Part shown: in pieces, positions 11,546 through 23,173 of the stretch | Numbering within the stretch: the first letter of the stretch is position 1 | Layout: each line of letters begins with the position of its first letter | Origin: Anodontia alba | Lineage: Eukaryota > Mollusca > Bivalvia > Lucinida > Lucinidae | Direction: 5' to 3' | DNA length: 64,000 nt | Assembly (NCBI GenBank): GCA_964016985.1 | Contig: OZ024824.1 | Coordinates: 119,370,951 to 119,434,950 of the forward strand | Notes under the pieces: model-generated | Databases searched by the model: none | Seen by the model: the letters and a program-made list of their open reading frames with translations, nothing else | What the model was told of the DNA's origin: nothing | Position numbers and translations under genes: made by a program

Positions 11546-11613
11546 GCTCCTCCACCCCCCCCCCCCCCACCCCTGCCCCACCAAAAAAAAAAATAATAAT
11601 AATAATAATAATA
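11546..11613. repeat. C-rich run, poly-A and (ATA)n
   Basis: Cccccaccccc-type tract, then an A run and an ATA repeat. The complement of the C-rich tract could form a G-quadruplex. Confidence 0.7.
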
Positions 11614-11990
11614 CCGAGAATTTTGCCAGTCATGCCCTGGTCACTAGACCATCCTTTATAGTCATGATATTACTTTGGTTTTATTTTGATTATAAGAACA
11701 AATATTTAGTCACTAGAGATTGGAGCCAGTCTAAAACAAAGAACTGCAACGGACAATTCGTCTTGGAACGGTCATTTCACTCTCTGCTGAATGGCAGACA
11801 GTGTAACCAGACGCCGCGTTCTGTGGCGTATGATCTGGGTCTACACTTTGCTCAGGTACGTCTGTCCCATATACTTTCGATGAATATGCTAAACAGTCTT
11901 TTTTTTTTTTTTTTGCCGAATGGGGTTTCGAGAGCCCCCGATAGCGAGATAAAAACTAACATCCTAGTAACACGGTTAACCCGTCCGCTT

Positions 11991-12237
11991 GGCTTCGATG
12001 GCTCAGTTGGATGCGCCGAGGTCTGCAACATTCTTTCGTGGAGATTGATCATGAAATATATTCTACGGTCATTCTCTCCCTTCCGCTGATTCAAGAAGGG
12101 CAGTTGTCAGTTTCTGGCGAAAGAATGTGCACAATACTGGTTGACTGCTTAGAGGACTAAGCCTGCACAGTAAACGTGTGGTTAGGTAAACTGACCGCGC
12201 TCGGGTTGACTGGGCCGTAAAACCTCAGCACAAAGCA
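11991..12237 (+). mobile_element. SINE family A, copy 3, box B deleted
   Basis: Head 'ggcttcgatggctcagttgg', then a deletion removes the box B region and the body resumes at 'attctttcgtggagattgat'. Flanking direct repeats cgtccgctt (11982-11990 and 12238-12246) look like the target-site duplication. The target itself resembles a SINE B head ('cgtccgctttt..gggttcgat'). Confidence 0.75.
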
Positions 12238-12431
12238 CGTCCGCTTTTTTGGTAGAAAGTCGTGGGTTCGATATGTGTGGCACGTATAATTTTTTTCGAT
12301 TTTTTTTTTTTTTTTTTTTTTTTTACGATTTATAATCCTACAAGCCATCGTAGTTGATATTTTTTTATTCCACCCGAACATTTGATCTATATAAAATCGT
12401 ACCTTACCACCTGCTTACGAATAAATAATCA

Positions 12432-12654
12432 GGGCCCAGTCCAAAGCTAACGATGTCGTTAGTTAACGTATCGTTAAAACTTTATTAAATATGGCATATA
12501 TGCCAGTATTTTTGCTGAAAAAAAAAATGTGATTTGCAAAAGTTACATTTTTTCAGCAAAAATACCTTTGAATTAGATATTGTACTTACTAGAACAGTTA
12601 ACATTTTGACCACTAACGAGCTCGTTAAGCTAACGATGATTTGAACAACTGCGC
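12432..12654. mobile_element. MITE family C, copy 3
   Basis: GGGCCCAG left end with 'ttgtt' lost, AACGATGTCGTTAGTTAACG, tttttgctgaaaaaaaaaat hairpin, right end ttgaacaactgcgc. Confidence 0.8.
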
Positions 12655-12877
12655 ACAGATATCTTTCCCAGAAAAAAAAAAAATAAATAAAAACAAGGTC
12701 TGGTACAATCGCAGCTGTCCACTTTAGAGACTTTTCTTGTTAATAATCCGCACATCAGCCACGTCAAATTAGACACGGTGATCAATGAGTGTTGCTGGTG
12801 ATATGATTCAATTGATGGTAGAAGACGATAACATGTCTGGGATTTCAGACAGGAAACCAAAAACTAAAGATACCCTG

Positions 12878-13425
12878 TTGTATTTACCCTAAATGTTCGG
12901 AGAGAACAGTGTAGACCGAGATGAAGCTGCTCCTAGGTAGCAGTTTGATTAGGATGCACATTGCTTGTCATATTCTTCAGGGCCCAGTTGCTCAAAGCTA
13001 ACGACATCGTTAGTTAACGATTCGTTAAAATTTACAATCGAGCAAATATGTTGAATTTTTTTGCTGAAAAAATGTGAGTAGCTTTTGCAAAAAAAGCTAC
13101 TAACATTTTTCAGCCAAAAATATCAGAATATTGTATATTGAATCTGCTAAAATAGTTAACGAAATGACCCTTAACGAGCTCGTTAAGATAACGACGCTTT
13201 GAACAACTGGGCCCAGATATATTATTAGTAGTGAAATGGACCATCTATTTATCCTAAAGTATTGGAACAGACAGGCCTGAGCAAACAGTGTAAACCCAGA
13301 ACAGACGTTGCATTCTATTAGAGTCTAAACTGTTTGCCACGCAGTGTTTCGATATCAACAGGTAGTAGAATAGACCTATACTTTTAGGATAAATATTATA
13401 AGTAGTTAAGGTACTCTTATGGTGC
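12878..13425. mobile_element. two decayed D-family MITEs, the first split by MITE C
   Basis: The D-type ends (tatttaccctaaatgttcgg; tttatcctaaagtattgg) and hairpin arms (aacagtgtagacc, gagcaaacagtgtaaaccc) occur twice. The first copy is interrupted by the intact C copy at 12980-13214. Confidence 0.55.
12980..13214. mobile_element. MITE family C, copy 4
   Basis: GGGCCCAGTTGCTCAAAGC start and GCTTTGAACAACTGGGCCC end, with the central hairpin (aatgtgagtagcttttgc). It lies inside a D-family copy, so C moved after D here. Confidence 0.88.
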
Positions 13426-13752
13426 AGTTTGAGCAGTGTCTACACCGTTTATCATTCTTCAGTACTTTTAAGATACACCACTATTATATAGTCAAACGGC
13501 AAGTTCATATTAAATTTTTGGTATGGTTAGGAGTGAAAGTGCAACAAAAATTTCAGATAATTATGGTATTTCAATTACATTAATCACTTACATGCTCCAG
13601 GCAAACGTAGACGACACAATTAATCAGTAACATTTTTAATAGTCCAGAAAGAATGAAACGAAAAGCTTTATTTTGAGAGAAAATGCTGCATACTACATTT
13701 ATTCAATCATCTAAAGACGTGAACTGATACAGCGTCTATTTTTTGGTATTTT

Positions 13753-16700
13753 AGCTCACCTGAGCTGTGCTCAGGATGAGCTTTTTGTCCGTTGTCATTC
13801 CGTACACACTAATGAGTACTTAGTTGGCTATATTTGACGAACAGTTTCAATGTATTTAAATGGGATTTACTCCGTAGACATAAGAATATTGAATTGTGTG
13901 GCTAAAATCGACTTGTGTGGCTATAAAATAGTCACAGTAGTATCAAAATTACTCTGGATAACCATTTGTTAGAATGTCCGTGAGTCCGACTTCTCTGAAG
14001 CCGCTGAGCTAATTTTGCTCAAATTTAAAATGGAGCCTCCTTAGGTCGAGGGAACAAAAGATTACCAAAATGGTCGCGGTCTGTTGACCAAGATGGCCGC
14101 CATGCCCATATATGGTAATAACATTTAAAAATCTTCGTCTCCAGAATCGAGGATGCCCTGGGGCTGAATCTTTGCACAAATCATCGGGGACGGGAGGTCT
14201 AACACATTTGCTAAAATGATTGTCGTTCATTGACGTTTGACTTTTATACGGCAAGGTCAAGTTTGCTTCCCTATGCATTTGTTTGAGTCCCATACATGTG
14301 TATGGCAAAATTGTTGAGAATTTCAAACTTCTCCTGTGAAGCTGCTGAACCAATGTTGCTCAAATTTCAAGTGGAGCCTGCTTGGGGCGGGGGAACGAAA
14401 CATTGCTAAAATGGTCCATTGACTAAGATGGCCGCCATATGGTAAATACCTTTAAAATCTTCCCCAGAACCAAGTAAAAAAAGGTAAGAGAAAAGTCCAG
14501 GGAGTGCCACAATCACAAACCGCAGCCCTTCAAGAGGAATACGAAAGGTGATTGTAAAGTGCAAACTCTGGCAACAAAGCTAAGCCTTGGGGCCTAATCG
14601 GTGCACAAGTCATCGGGGACGGGAGGTCTACCAAAATTGCTAAAATGATGGTCATACCTTGACCTTTTTGCGACAAGGTCAAATTTGTTTCCCAGTACAT
14701 GTATGGGCCCTGTTCATTTATATGGGAAAAATGTTGAGAATTCATATTTTGGACATCTCCTTTAAAGACTATGATCCAACTGAGTTGAAATTTGATGAGG
14801 AGCCTCGGGGCGCCTAGAAGACACAAAATAGCTAAAACTGAGCCGATCGAAAATTAAAAGATGGCCGCCACAGCCGCCATCTTAAAAATCACTTCGAGAT
14901 CGCTTTCTAAACCTTTGGTCGATTTGAGCCGAAACTTGCTCTGTAGCCACAGGACGACTTCATGATCGAAATGGGCTAAAATCGTGTCGATCGGAAATCA
15001 AAGATGGCCGCCACAGCCGCCATTTTGAAAATCTGGTTTGGACATCTCGCAAACCGCAAGGCAAATTAAGTTGAAACTTACGATGTGGCAACAGATTAAC
15101 GGTAGATGAAAATTAGCTAAAATCATGATGATTAGAGAAATCCAAAATGGCCGCTATCTTGAAAAACAATTTTTGACTTCTCCTCCCAAACCGTCGGGCG
15201 ATTTGAGTTGAAACTTACACTGTAGCAACAGGATGACCTCTTGATCGAAAATAGCTAAAATTGTGCCGATTAGAAATCCAAGATGGCCGCCACCTTGAAA
15301 ACCTATTCTCGATATCTCCTCGCAAAGCACTCTGCGAAGTAAGTCGAAACTAATGATGGAGCAACAGGCCGACCAGTAGATATAGAAAATAGCTAAAAGC
15401 GTGTTGATTGGAAATCCAAAAATGGCCACCACAGCCACAATCTTGAAAATCGATTTTTGACGTCTGCTCCTGAACCATTTGGCGATTTGAGTTGAAACTT
15501 GCATTTTAGCAACAGAATAGTTTGTAGATCAAAAGTATATAAAATTTTGCCGATCAAAAATCCAAGATGGCCGCCACAGCCGCCGCCATCCTGAAAACTA
15601 TTTTTTTTAACTTAGGCTCCCGAACCATTGGACAACTTGAGTTGAAACTTATAGTGTAACAACCGGATGGCCTCTAGATCGAAAATAGCTAAGATTGTGC
15701 CGATTGGAAACCCAAGATGGCCACCACAGTGCGTCATCTTGTTTTTAAATGTCTTTTTCTCTGAAACCGCTAGAGCAATTTTCACCAGAATTCACATGGG
15801 GCTTTCTGTCGAAAGGGTATTGGCAATTTGTTCGAATGGTTCTGCGCAACTAAACAAGATGGCCACCATGCCCATAAATGGTAAATAGAAAAAAAAAAAA
15901 CTTAAAAATCTTCTCCACAACCAAGAAAGCTTTGAGGCTGAATCTTGGTATATAGCATTGGGGACTCAAGGTCTTCTAAGATTGTTCAAATGATGGACGC
16001 AGGTTGACCTTTGACCTTTATGGCAAGGCCAAATTTGCGCCCTATGCATTTGTATGGGGAAACTGTTAGAACGACTTTTTCTCAAAATGGCTGAAACTTA
16101 CAATGTTTGATTTAAGTAGTAATACTTGTGAGTTACAATCAAGATTTTGTCCCCTATGGGTTATCTGCACTTGCCCCTAGGCTATAATGTTTAAATTTGT
16201 GTAATTTTTAAATTTCTTCTGAAACCGCTTGAGCAATTTTCACCAGATTTCACATGGGGTTGTCCGTCGTAAGGGTATTGACAATTTATTCGAATGGTTA
16301 CGTGTCATTGAACAAGATGGCCGCCATGGTCATATGTGGTAAAATGACTTAAAAGTCTTCTCCACAAGCAAGAAAACTTTGAGGCTGAATCTTGGTATAT
16401 AGCGTAAGGGACTAAGTTCTGCAGCTTTGTTCAAATTTTGGTGGCAAGTTCACCTTTGACCTTTTTACTAGAGCCCCATACATTTGATGGGGGAAAAAGT
16501 TGAAATGTCTTTCTCAACACATATTAAAGACAAATGGCTGAAACTTACAATGTATGTTTGGATTATTAAAACTTTTTTGTTACAATCAAACTTTTGTCCC
16601 CTGGAGGTTATCTGCCCTTGCCCCTGTGCTATATACATATATAAAAATAATGTAATTTTTGAATGTCTTCCCTGAAACTGCTTGAGCAATTTGTTCACCA

Positions 16701-17460
16701 GATTTCACATGGGGCCTTCTGTCGAAAGTATATTGATAATTTGTTCAAATGGTTTCGTCCCACTGAACAAGATGGCTGGCTCCTCCTAAACCAAGAAAGC
16801 TTTGAGGCTAAATCTTAGTACATAGCAAGGGGAACTCAAGGTCTACCACTTTTGTTCAAATGATGGTCATAGGTTGACCTTGGACCTTTTCACGACAAGG
16901 TTAAATTTGCGCCCCATACATTTTTACGGGGAAAATCTTGAAAATCATTTTCTCAATGCATACTAAAAACTAATGGCTGAAGCTTACAACGTATGATTAA
17001 AATAGTAAAACTGTTAAGCTACTGTCAAAATTCGGGGGTTATCTGCCCTTGCCCTTGGGCTATATGCATGTATAAAATTGTGGAATCTTTAAATGTCTTC
17101 TCTGAAACAGCTTGAACAGTTTTTCACTAGATTTTACATGGGGTCTTCTGTCGAAAGGATGTTGCAATTTTTCAAATGGTTCTGTGAACAAGATGGCTAT
17201 GGTAAAACACTTAAAAAGCTTCTTCTCAAGAACTAAGAAAGCTCCGAGGCTGAATCTTGTTATACAGCGTCAGGGATTCAAATACTTCTAAATTCGTTGA
17301 AATAATGATATTAGTGTGACGTTTGACCTTTTTTATGGTATGGTCAAATTTGTGTCCTAGTTGTAGCAATACTGGAAAAAGCTGCATGGCATTTGTAGAT
17401 ATGCAATCAATAGCTGTTTTTATCAGGTGAACGAATCGTGGTCCGTTGGCCTCTTTTGGT
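13753..17460. mobile_element. second long pearl-like element, 3.7 kb, two kinds of tandem unit
   Basis: The left end TAGCTCACCTGAGC resembles that of the element at 9769; the right end (atcaggtgaacgaatcgtgg) is looser. The first half (about 14000-15720) has ~143-bp units built on 'ccaagatggccgccac'. The second half has ~440-bp units at about 15750, 16210, 16660 and 17090, with 'gagcaattttcaccag' and 'tttgaggctgaatcttgg'. Short ORFs cross the array, but their translations simply follow the repeats. Confidence 0.7.
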
Positions 17461-17700
17461 AGAGGGAGAGAGAGAGGGAGGGAGGGTGAGAGAGAATTGC
17501 ATTTGAGATCATTTTGGACCCAAATGTGTGCTGTTAGTATACATCAACTGTCTACTGAATACAAAGCACACAATTTCTGAATCGCGATTATTGCGCCACC
17601 TGATAGAATAATACGATATGGGTTTTAATGGGGAACGTATGCACTTTCAGGGGAGGCAATTCAGTCGAAATGATTGACATCTGCTCGAAATAACTTAGAA

Positions 17701-17860
17701 TTAACCCTTAAAGCGCCAAGCAAATGTATAACATGACTTTCTCATTTTTTTTTCATTTTTCAGAGAAAATAAGACGACATTTCACGTGAATGGTCTGCCC
17801 TAGCAGACCATTCACACGAAATGCCAAGTCTTATTTACCTTGAAAAAAAAAATCAGAATA
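17701..17860. mobile_element. TTAA/CCCTTAAAGCGCCAAG MITE fragment with hairpin
   Basis: Starts TTAACCCTTAAAGCGCCAAG like the ends at 52965. It contains an 88-bp hairpin (17759-17846): agaaaataagacgacatttc and complement around 'tgccctagca'. No matching right TIR was found. Confidence 0.55.
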
Positions 17861-17965
17861 TCATATGCTTAAGTTGTGACTGGTGAGAACGTAGGAACCC
17901 TGCGACCTGCGATTGTATATCGCTGCAAAATTCCTTGAATTTCAAGTTGCCTGATTTATGCTCTC

Positions 17966-18138
17966 ACTCTCACTCTCTGTCTCTGTCTCTGTCTGTCTCT
18001 CTCTCTCTCTCTCTCTGCTGGGTAAAAAATAAGCAGACAATATTTTGAAATATTTTTTTCAGAAAATAGGAAATGACATTTAATGCAGTTGTCTCGAAAT
18101 TTTTTTTATTAAATGTCAAATCCTATTTTCTGAAAAGC
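17966..18138. repeat. (CT)n microsatellite followed by a hairpin
   Basis: CT/TCTG repeat at 17966-18018. Then 18043-18138 is an inverted repeat, ttcagaaaataggaaatgac versus its complement, of the same general type as the hairpin at 17759. Confidence 0.65.
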
Positions 18139-18404
18139 AGAAGAAAAATATCATCAATTTGTCGTCTACTGAATTTGCACAGAGAGTGGTAAAGGTTAAA
18201 CAATGCCTTAGAAGAAATGTTGGTTAAACTGAGAGTATAATTGTAGAGTACGAAGTAATACGAAGAAGAAAATACATTCATTAGATGTAGATGAGCGATT
18301 CCAGTTCTCATTATTTTAAGTAGTTTATTGATTACATTGCTCATAGGATATCATCAATTTCTCCCCAGAAGAGAACGAAAAAAACACCTTGTATTTGCTG
18401 AACG

Positions 18405-19097
18405 GACCGTATTAACCCTAAGTATTGGGGCATATTGGCCTTTGCAAACAGTGTAGACCTAGATCAGAGGCCGCAGAACTCGGCGTCTGATTAGGTCTAC
18501 ACTGTTTGTTTCATATACAGCAATATTCTAGAAATCAAGAGGTGATAGAATGGATTATTGACCTTTGCAAACAGTGTAGACCTAGATCAGAGGCCGCAGA
18601 ACGCGGCGTCTGATTAGGTCTACACTGTTTGCTATATATACAGCAATATTCTAGAAATCAAGAGGTGATAGAATGGATTATTGGCCGTTGCAAACAGTGT
18701 AGACCTAGACCAGACGCCGCATCTAGGTCTACACTGTTTGCTGTATATACAGCAATATTCTAGAAATCAAGAGGTGATAGAATGGATTATTGGACTTTAC
18801 AAACAGTGTAAACCTAGCTCAGACGCCGCAGAACGCGGCGTCTGATTAGGTCTACACTGTTTGCTATATATACAGCAATATTCTAGAAATCAAGAGGTGA
18901 TAGAATGGATTATTGGCCGTTGCAAACAGTGTAGACCTAGACCAGACGCCGCATCTAGGTCTACACTGTTTGTTTATATACAGCAATATTCTAGAAATCA
19001 AAAGGTGATAGAATGGATTATTATCATGGAATATTTCACAGTTTATGACAAGTATGGTAAGTCTATAAGGTGTCTCAACACTCAGGGCAAATACGGT
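18405..19097. mobile_element. D-family MITE with a fivefold internal tandem amplification
   Basis: Outer ends are D-like (ACCGTATTAACCCTAAG ... GGGCAAATACGGTA). The hairpin-containing interior is repeated five times, starting near 18441, 18563, 18687, 18796 and 18919 (steps 122, 124, 109, 123). Each unit holds the 'aacagtgtagacctag' stem, then 'acagcaatattctagaaatc'. Units 3 and 5 share a shortened stem loop (gccgcatctagg), indicating higher-order duplication of unit pairs. Confidence 0.8.
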
Positions 19098-19239
19098 AAA
19101 AAAGCAGTTCAATTTATGAGTAATAGCGCATGTGTTGATGTTTCACGGCTCCTTTAACCTGTTTGTTTTTTCTTCTCTCTAGATCGAAGGTTATAAGACT
19201 TGCCAGGTCAAACGAAAAAGACCTTGTAGCAATATGGAC

Positions 19240-19435
19240 ACATTGATTCCCATATCGGATTGCTCATTCGCACAGTCTGGTCAGATCCTTTGCTGTCTGC
19301 TTATTGAATCACGGGGTATTGTAGACTATAATGGCGAATAAAGGAAGTTCAGATAACACTGCGCGGATGCGCAGGTTGATCTGGGTCTGTGTTGTTCGCA
19401 CATGCCTGAAGTCTCATTTTCGTTCAGCATGACAC
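19240..19435. mobile_element. family L hairpin element just upstream of the esterase start
   Basis: Contains 'ggatgcgcaggttgatctgg' and 'gttcgcacatgcctgaagtc', matching the longer L copies at 40015, 58622 and 59143. It ends about 85 bp before the esterase ATG and so may overlap its promoter. Confidence 0.5.
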
Positions 19436-19520
19436 AGTAACGCTTCCCATTGTAAAATACTCGCATCTGTTCGAGTTTTATCATCACTTTTCAAGAGCGT
19501 CTTGTGAGATCTCTGCCAAA

Positions 19521-21046
19521 ATGCGTTCTGTGCTAACCATTCGTACTTCTATGTTTATTGCATTGTTGTATGCAATAAAAGAGGTTAATTCGCATGATAG
19601 ATCTATTAAAGTAATGACAACTGTTGGAGAATTCATTGGAAGAGTTATTAGTGTTGATTTTGGCGGAGAAAAGCAGACGATACGAAGCTTTCTTGGAATT
19701 CCGTACGCCAAGCCGCCGATAGGCGATCTACGCTTTGCGCCGAGCGTAGAATCTGACGTGGTTACGTTTCCGTATAACGCCACTTTCTACAGACCACATT
19801 GTCCACAGAGAGCGGATATGAATAGATTTCTGAAACTTTACCAGGTGAATGAAGACTGTCTTTATATGAACATTTTTATACCTGGAAGCAAAGTGAACGT
19901 AAATAAGAAATATGACGTCATGATTTGGATTTACGGAGGGGCATTTTCTTTTGGCGGTGCCGACGAATATCCTGGTGGTGTCCTTAGTGCTTTCAACGAC
20001 ATTATTGTGGTAACATTTAATTATCGCATGAACGCTTTTGGATTTCTTAAAACAAATGACAAATCGGCCCCTGGAAATGCGGGCTTATGGGATCAGCATC
20101 TGGCTATTAAATGGGTCCATAGAAATATAGCCCCTTTTGGCGGTGATCCAGGGAAAATCACACTTTTTGGCCAATCTGCTGGAGGGGCGAGTGTCATTTA
20201 TCAAGCTTTGTTTAAGGTGAACAAAGGATTGTTTAAAAGAGCCATTGCTCAAAGCGGTAGTCCACTGGCTTCTTGGGCTTATCAGCCAAATCCCCAGTTA
20301 AACTTTGAAATGTTTGCAAACAGAACAGGCTGTTATAAAGAAGAAACGTCAGAAAGTCTTAAATGCTTACGATCAAAATCAAGCGCTAGCATATTATCGA
20401 AGGTTAACAAGCTTGATACGTTTTTCCCAACTATAGATGGCAGTCTAATAAAAGAAACACCAGAAAAATTATTTTTAAACACTACGGAAGATTCGGCTGA
20501 AGCAATGCGGTTATTTGGAAGTATAGATTTTATGTCCGGTGTCAACAATCAAGATGGGGCCCTAATTATTACCAGATTATGGGCACACGCTTTGAAGAAG
20601 CTGTTTATTTCCGTGCATAATGGTGTTCCTAAATTTTTCTTTGACAACTTTTATCTTCCAACAACTCTTAAAACTATAAGCGTGAAAAATTCACTTGCTT
20701 TGATGAAGTCTGTACAACACAACTACATGGATTGGACAGATCCACAGGATAAGATCAGTGTCAGACAAAATATGATTGACATGTGTTCAGACATTTATTT
20801 CTTCGTTCCAGCGATACGGGTAGCAAACAAACATTCCGAAATTAAGACGATAAAATCTACGTATTTTTATGAATTTAGTCAGAAAAGTTCTGTAAGTCGA
20901 CAGCCTGACTGGGTGATGGGTGCCTCGCATACAGCGGAGATTCCGTTTGTACTGGGTTTTCCTACAGCAGTTTCAAATATTCCAGAAAATGAAATAATTC
21001 TTTCACGGAAAATGATGAACATGTGGACTAATTTTGCTAAAACAGG
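19521..21046 (+). CDS. carboxylesterase/cholinesterase-family protein, exon 1 (residues 1-509)
   Basis: Type-B carboxylesterase, an alpha/beta-hydrolase that cleaves carboxylic esters, probably secreted or membrane-tethered. Residues 1-24 look like a signal peptide. Visible motifs are [24 protein letters not shown] with Cys94/Cys113, an oxyanion-hole region YGGAFSFGG (138-146), the nucleophile elbow GQSAGG with Ser219, Cys271/Cys282, the acid in NNQDG (Asp345, where vertebrate enzymes often have Glu) and His470 in [13 protein letters not shown]. So the triad is complete and the enzyme is probably active, unlike neuroligin-type relatives. The start has A at -3 (ccaaaATG). The exon ends in WTNFAKTG, splits the Gly codon and meets a donor (acagg|gtaggt) at 21047. 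The substrate cannot be told. The exon end is copied into the adjacent minisatellite. Confidence 0.92.
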
Positions 21047-21073
21047 GTAGGTGCAATGTTTAGGCATACCACT

Positions 21074-21135
<62 letters not shown>

Positions 21136-21178
21136 ATTTTGCTAAAACAGGGCAGGTGCAATGTTTAGGCATATCACT

Positions 21179-21228
<50 letters not shown>

Positions 21229-21271
21229 ATTTTGCTAAAACAGGGCAGGTGCAATGTTTAGGCATACCACT

Positions 21272-21305
<34 letters not shown>

Positions 21306-21348
21306 ATTTTGCTAAAACAGGGCAGGTGCAATGTTTAGGCATACCACT

Positions 21349-21408
<60 letters not shown>

Positions 21409-21460
21409 ATTTGTCTAATTTTGCTAAAACAGGGTAGGTGCAATGTTTAGGCATACCACT

Positions 21461-21512
<52 letters not shown>

Positions 21513-21566
21513 ATTTGTCTAATTTTGCAAAAACAGGGCAGGTGCAACGTTTAGGCATACTACTAG

Positions 21567-21611
<45 letters not shown>

Positions 21612-21666
21612 AATTTGTCTAATTTTGCAAAAACAGGGCAGGTGCAACGTTTAGGCATACTACTAG

Positions 21667-21712
<46 letters not shown>

Positions 21713-21759
21713 TTTTGCTAAAACAGGGAAGTTCCAATGTTTAGGCATGCCACTACTCT

Positions 21760-21791
<32 letters not shown>

Positions 21792-21840
21792 TTTCTCTTA
21801 TTTTGCTATAACAGGGTTGGTGCAATGTTTCGGCATGTCA

Positions 21841-21895
<55 letters not shown>
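21029..21895. repeat. (CT)n-separated minisatellite made of the esterase exon end and splice donor
   Basis: After the native junction (aattttgctaaaacaggg|taggtgcaatg...), eight further direct copies of the ~46-bp junction sequence follow, near 21137, 21227, 21305, 21419, 21519, 21619, 21714 and 21799, each preceded by (CT)10-25. Copies keep about 18 bp of coding exon plus the start of the intron. In most the donor GT has become GC (gggcaggt); the copy near 21419 keeps GT. A partial inverted copy lies at about 21991-22016. The source is clearly the exon, since WTNFAKTG is a conserved esterase motif. Confidence 0.9.
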
Positions 21896-21934
<39 letters not shown>

Positions 21935-21935
21935 G

Positions 21936-21982
<47 letters not shown>

Positions 21983-22040
21983 GAGAAACAGAGAGAGAGT
22001 AGTGACATGCCTAAACATGTGTGTGTGTGTGTGTGTCTGT
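21896..22040. repeat. (TA)n and (TG)n microsatellites with inverted junction copy
   Basis: Two TA tracts (about 21902-21978), a short GA run, an inverted partial copy of the exon-junction unit, then (GT)n to 22036. Confidence 0.8.
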
Positions 22041-22140
22041 GACTTATTAACATGTACTTACTGCAAACCCAGTATGTACTATTCGTATGTATTTTAAAAC
22101 GGTAGTTGTAAAGTCTGGAAGTTTCACTGAAAGTCAACGA

Positions 22141-22182
22141 AAAAAACAAAAAAAAAAAACTAAAATTATTATTACAAAAACG

Positions 22183-22221
<39 letters not shown>
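22141..22221. repeat. poly-A-rich tract
   Basis: Two long A runs, the second over 30 bases. Of no visible coding meaning. Confidence 0.8.
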
Positions 22222-22223
<2 letters not shown>

Positions 22224-22516
22224 GAAAAAACGTAGACTCTTACATGGTAAAAGTAATACTTTCTGGTTTCAGTGTTTCATTACTGATTTTTCAACAACTT
22301 TTCAGTCCTTACAATTATGCTTAAATTGCATTAGAAAGTGACCTGGAAGTTTAAGCCTGTTTCAAGCTGAAATAAAATGTGAAAAGCAGTGCTTACTGTT
22401 TCAAAACAAGTACTTGCTAATATTTCTTGTTTTCATAGGTAGAATGTAGAAACGAAACTACATTTACAAAACATGTAGCACGTATAAATGTGCGCGTGTT
22501 TGTGTATAAAGATATA

Positions 22517-22623
22517 CCCAGCTAGCATTCTTTATAAATCTATAGCGGGCCGTTATCGGCCCGTCAGCTACCCTGACGGGCCGATAACGGCCCGCTATAG
22601 ATTTATAAAGACTGCTTACTGGG
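22517..22623. mobile_element. CCCAGC-palindrome mini-element, 'ctttataaatct' subfamily, copy 1
   Basis: 107-bp palindrome from CCCAGCTAGCATTCTTTA to ACTGGG, flanked by TA on both sides. Inner stem gcgggccgttatcggcccgt. It ends 12 bp before the assembly gap. Confidence 0.85.
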
Positions 22624-22635
22624 TAGATTTGGAAG

Positions 22636-22835
22636 NNNNNNNNNNNNNNNNNNNNNNNNNNNNNNNNNNNNNNNNNNNNNNNNNNNNNNNNNNNNNNNNN
22701 NNNNNNNNNNNNNNNNNNNNNNNNNNNNNNNNNNNNNNNNNNNNNNNNNNNNNNNNNNNNNNNNNNNNNNNNNNNNNNNNNNNNNNNNNNNNNNNNNNNN
22801 NNNNNNNNNNNNNNNNNNNNNNNNNNNNNNNNNNN
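22636..22835. other. assembly gap, exactly 200 N
   Basis: Undetermined bases. The sequence before (cgcgtgtttgtgtataaaga and the palindrome) reappears after the gap almost unchanged, so the gap sits between two copies of the same ~140-bp segment. Confidence 0.99.
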
Positions 22836-22859
22836 CGCGTGTTTGTGTATAAAGATATA

Positions 22860-22964
22860 TCCAGCTAGCATTCTTTATAAATCTATAGCGGGCTGTTATC
22901 GGCCCGTCAGCTACCTTGACGGCCGATAACGGCCCGCTATAGATTTATAAAGAATGCTTACTGG
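22860..22964. mobile_element. CCCAGC-palindrome mini-element, copy 2 of the 'ctttataaatct' subfamily
   Basis: Same element as at 22517 with a first-base change (TCCAGC) and a one-base loss in the loop. Flanked by TA. It shares its upstream sequence with the first copy. Confidence 0.8.
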
Positions 22965-23173
22965 GTAGGTTTGGAAGATTCTCCATCTTTTTTTATAGTA
23001 CGGGATGCTGACATGCCATAAGCGCCGCGACAAGAGAAAAGGTGACTTCGGGGTAATAAAGATAGCGGAGATACATAGACTGATTAGGAACTTCTCTATA
23101 TTCAGATTTTTAATGCTACCAGGCAACTGAGTCACATAGAGGCAGCGCCGATCAGGAACTTCCCAGTATACAA

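Noticed and set aside
11664..12381. Short frames on both strands around 11.7-12.4 kb
   Set aside because: They cover a SINE and homopolymer tracts and show no domain.
14009..15888. Frames of 70-116 codons within 14.0-15.9 kb
   Set aside because: Their translations follow the ~143-bp repeat units of the tandem element and have no protein signature.
18441..19020. CRISPR-like array
   Set aside because: Units of ~120 bp with no short direct repeat/unique spacer pattern, in an animal genome. It is tandem amplification inside a MITE.
20879..21748. Open frames on both strands across the CT minisatellite (poly Ser-Leu or Arg-Glu)
   Set aside because: They are produced by the (CT)n repeat being open in several frames. 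The only real coding part is the esterase exon ending at 21046.
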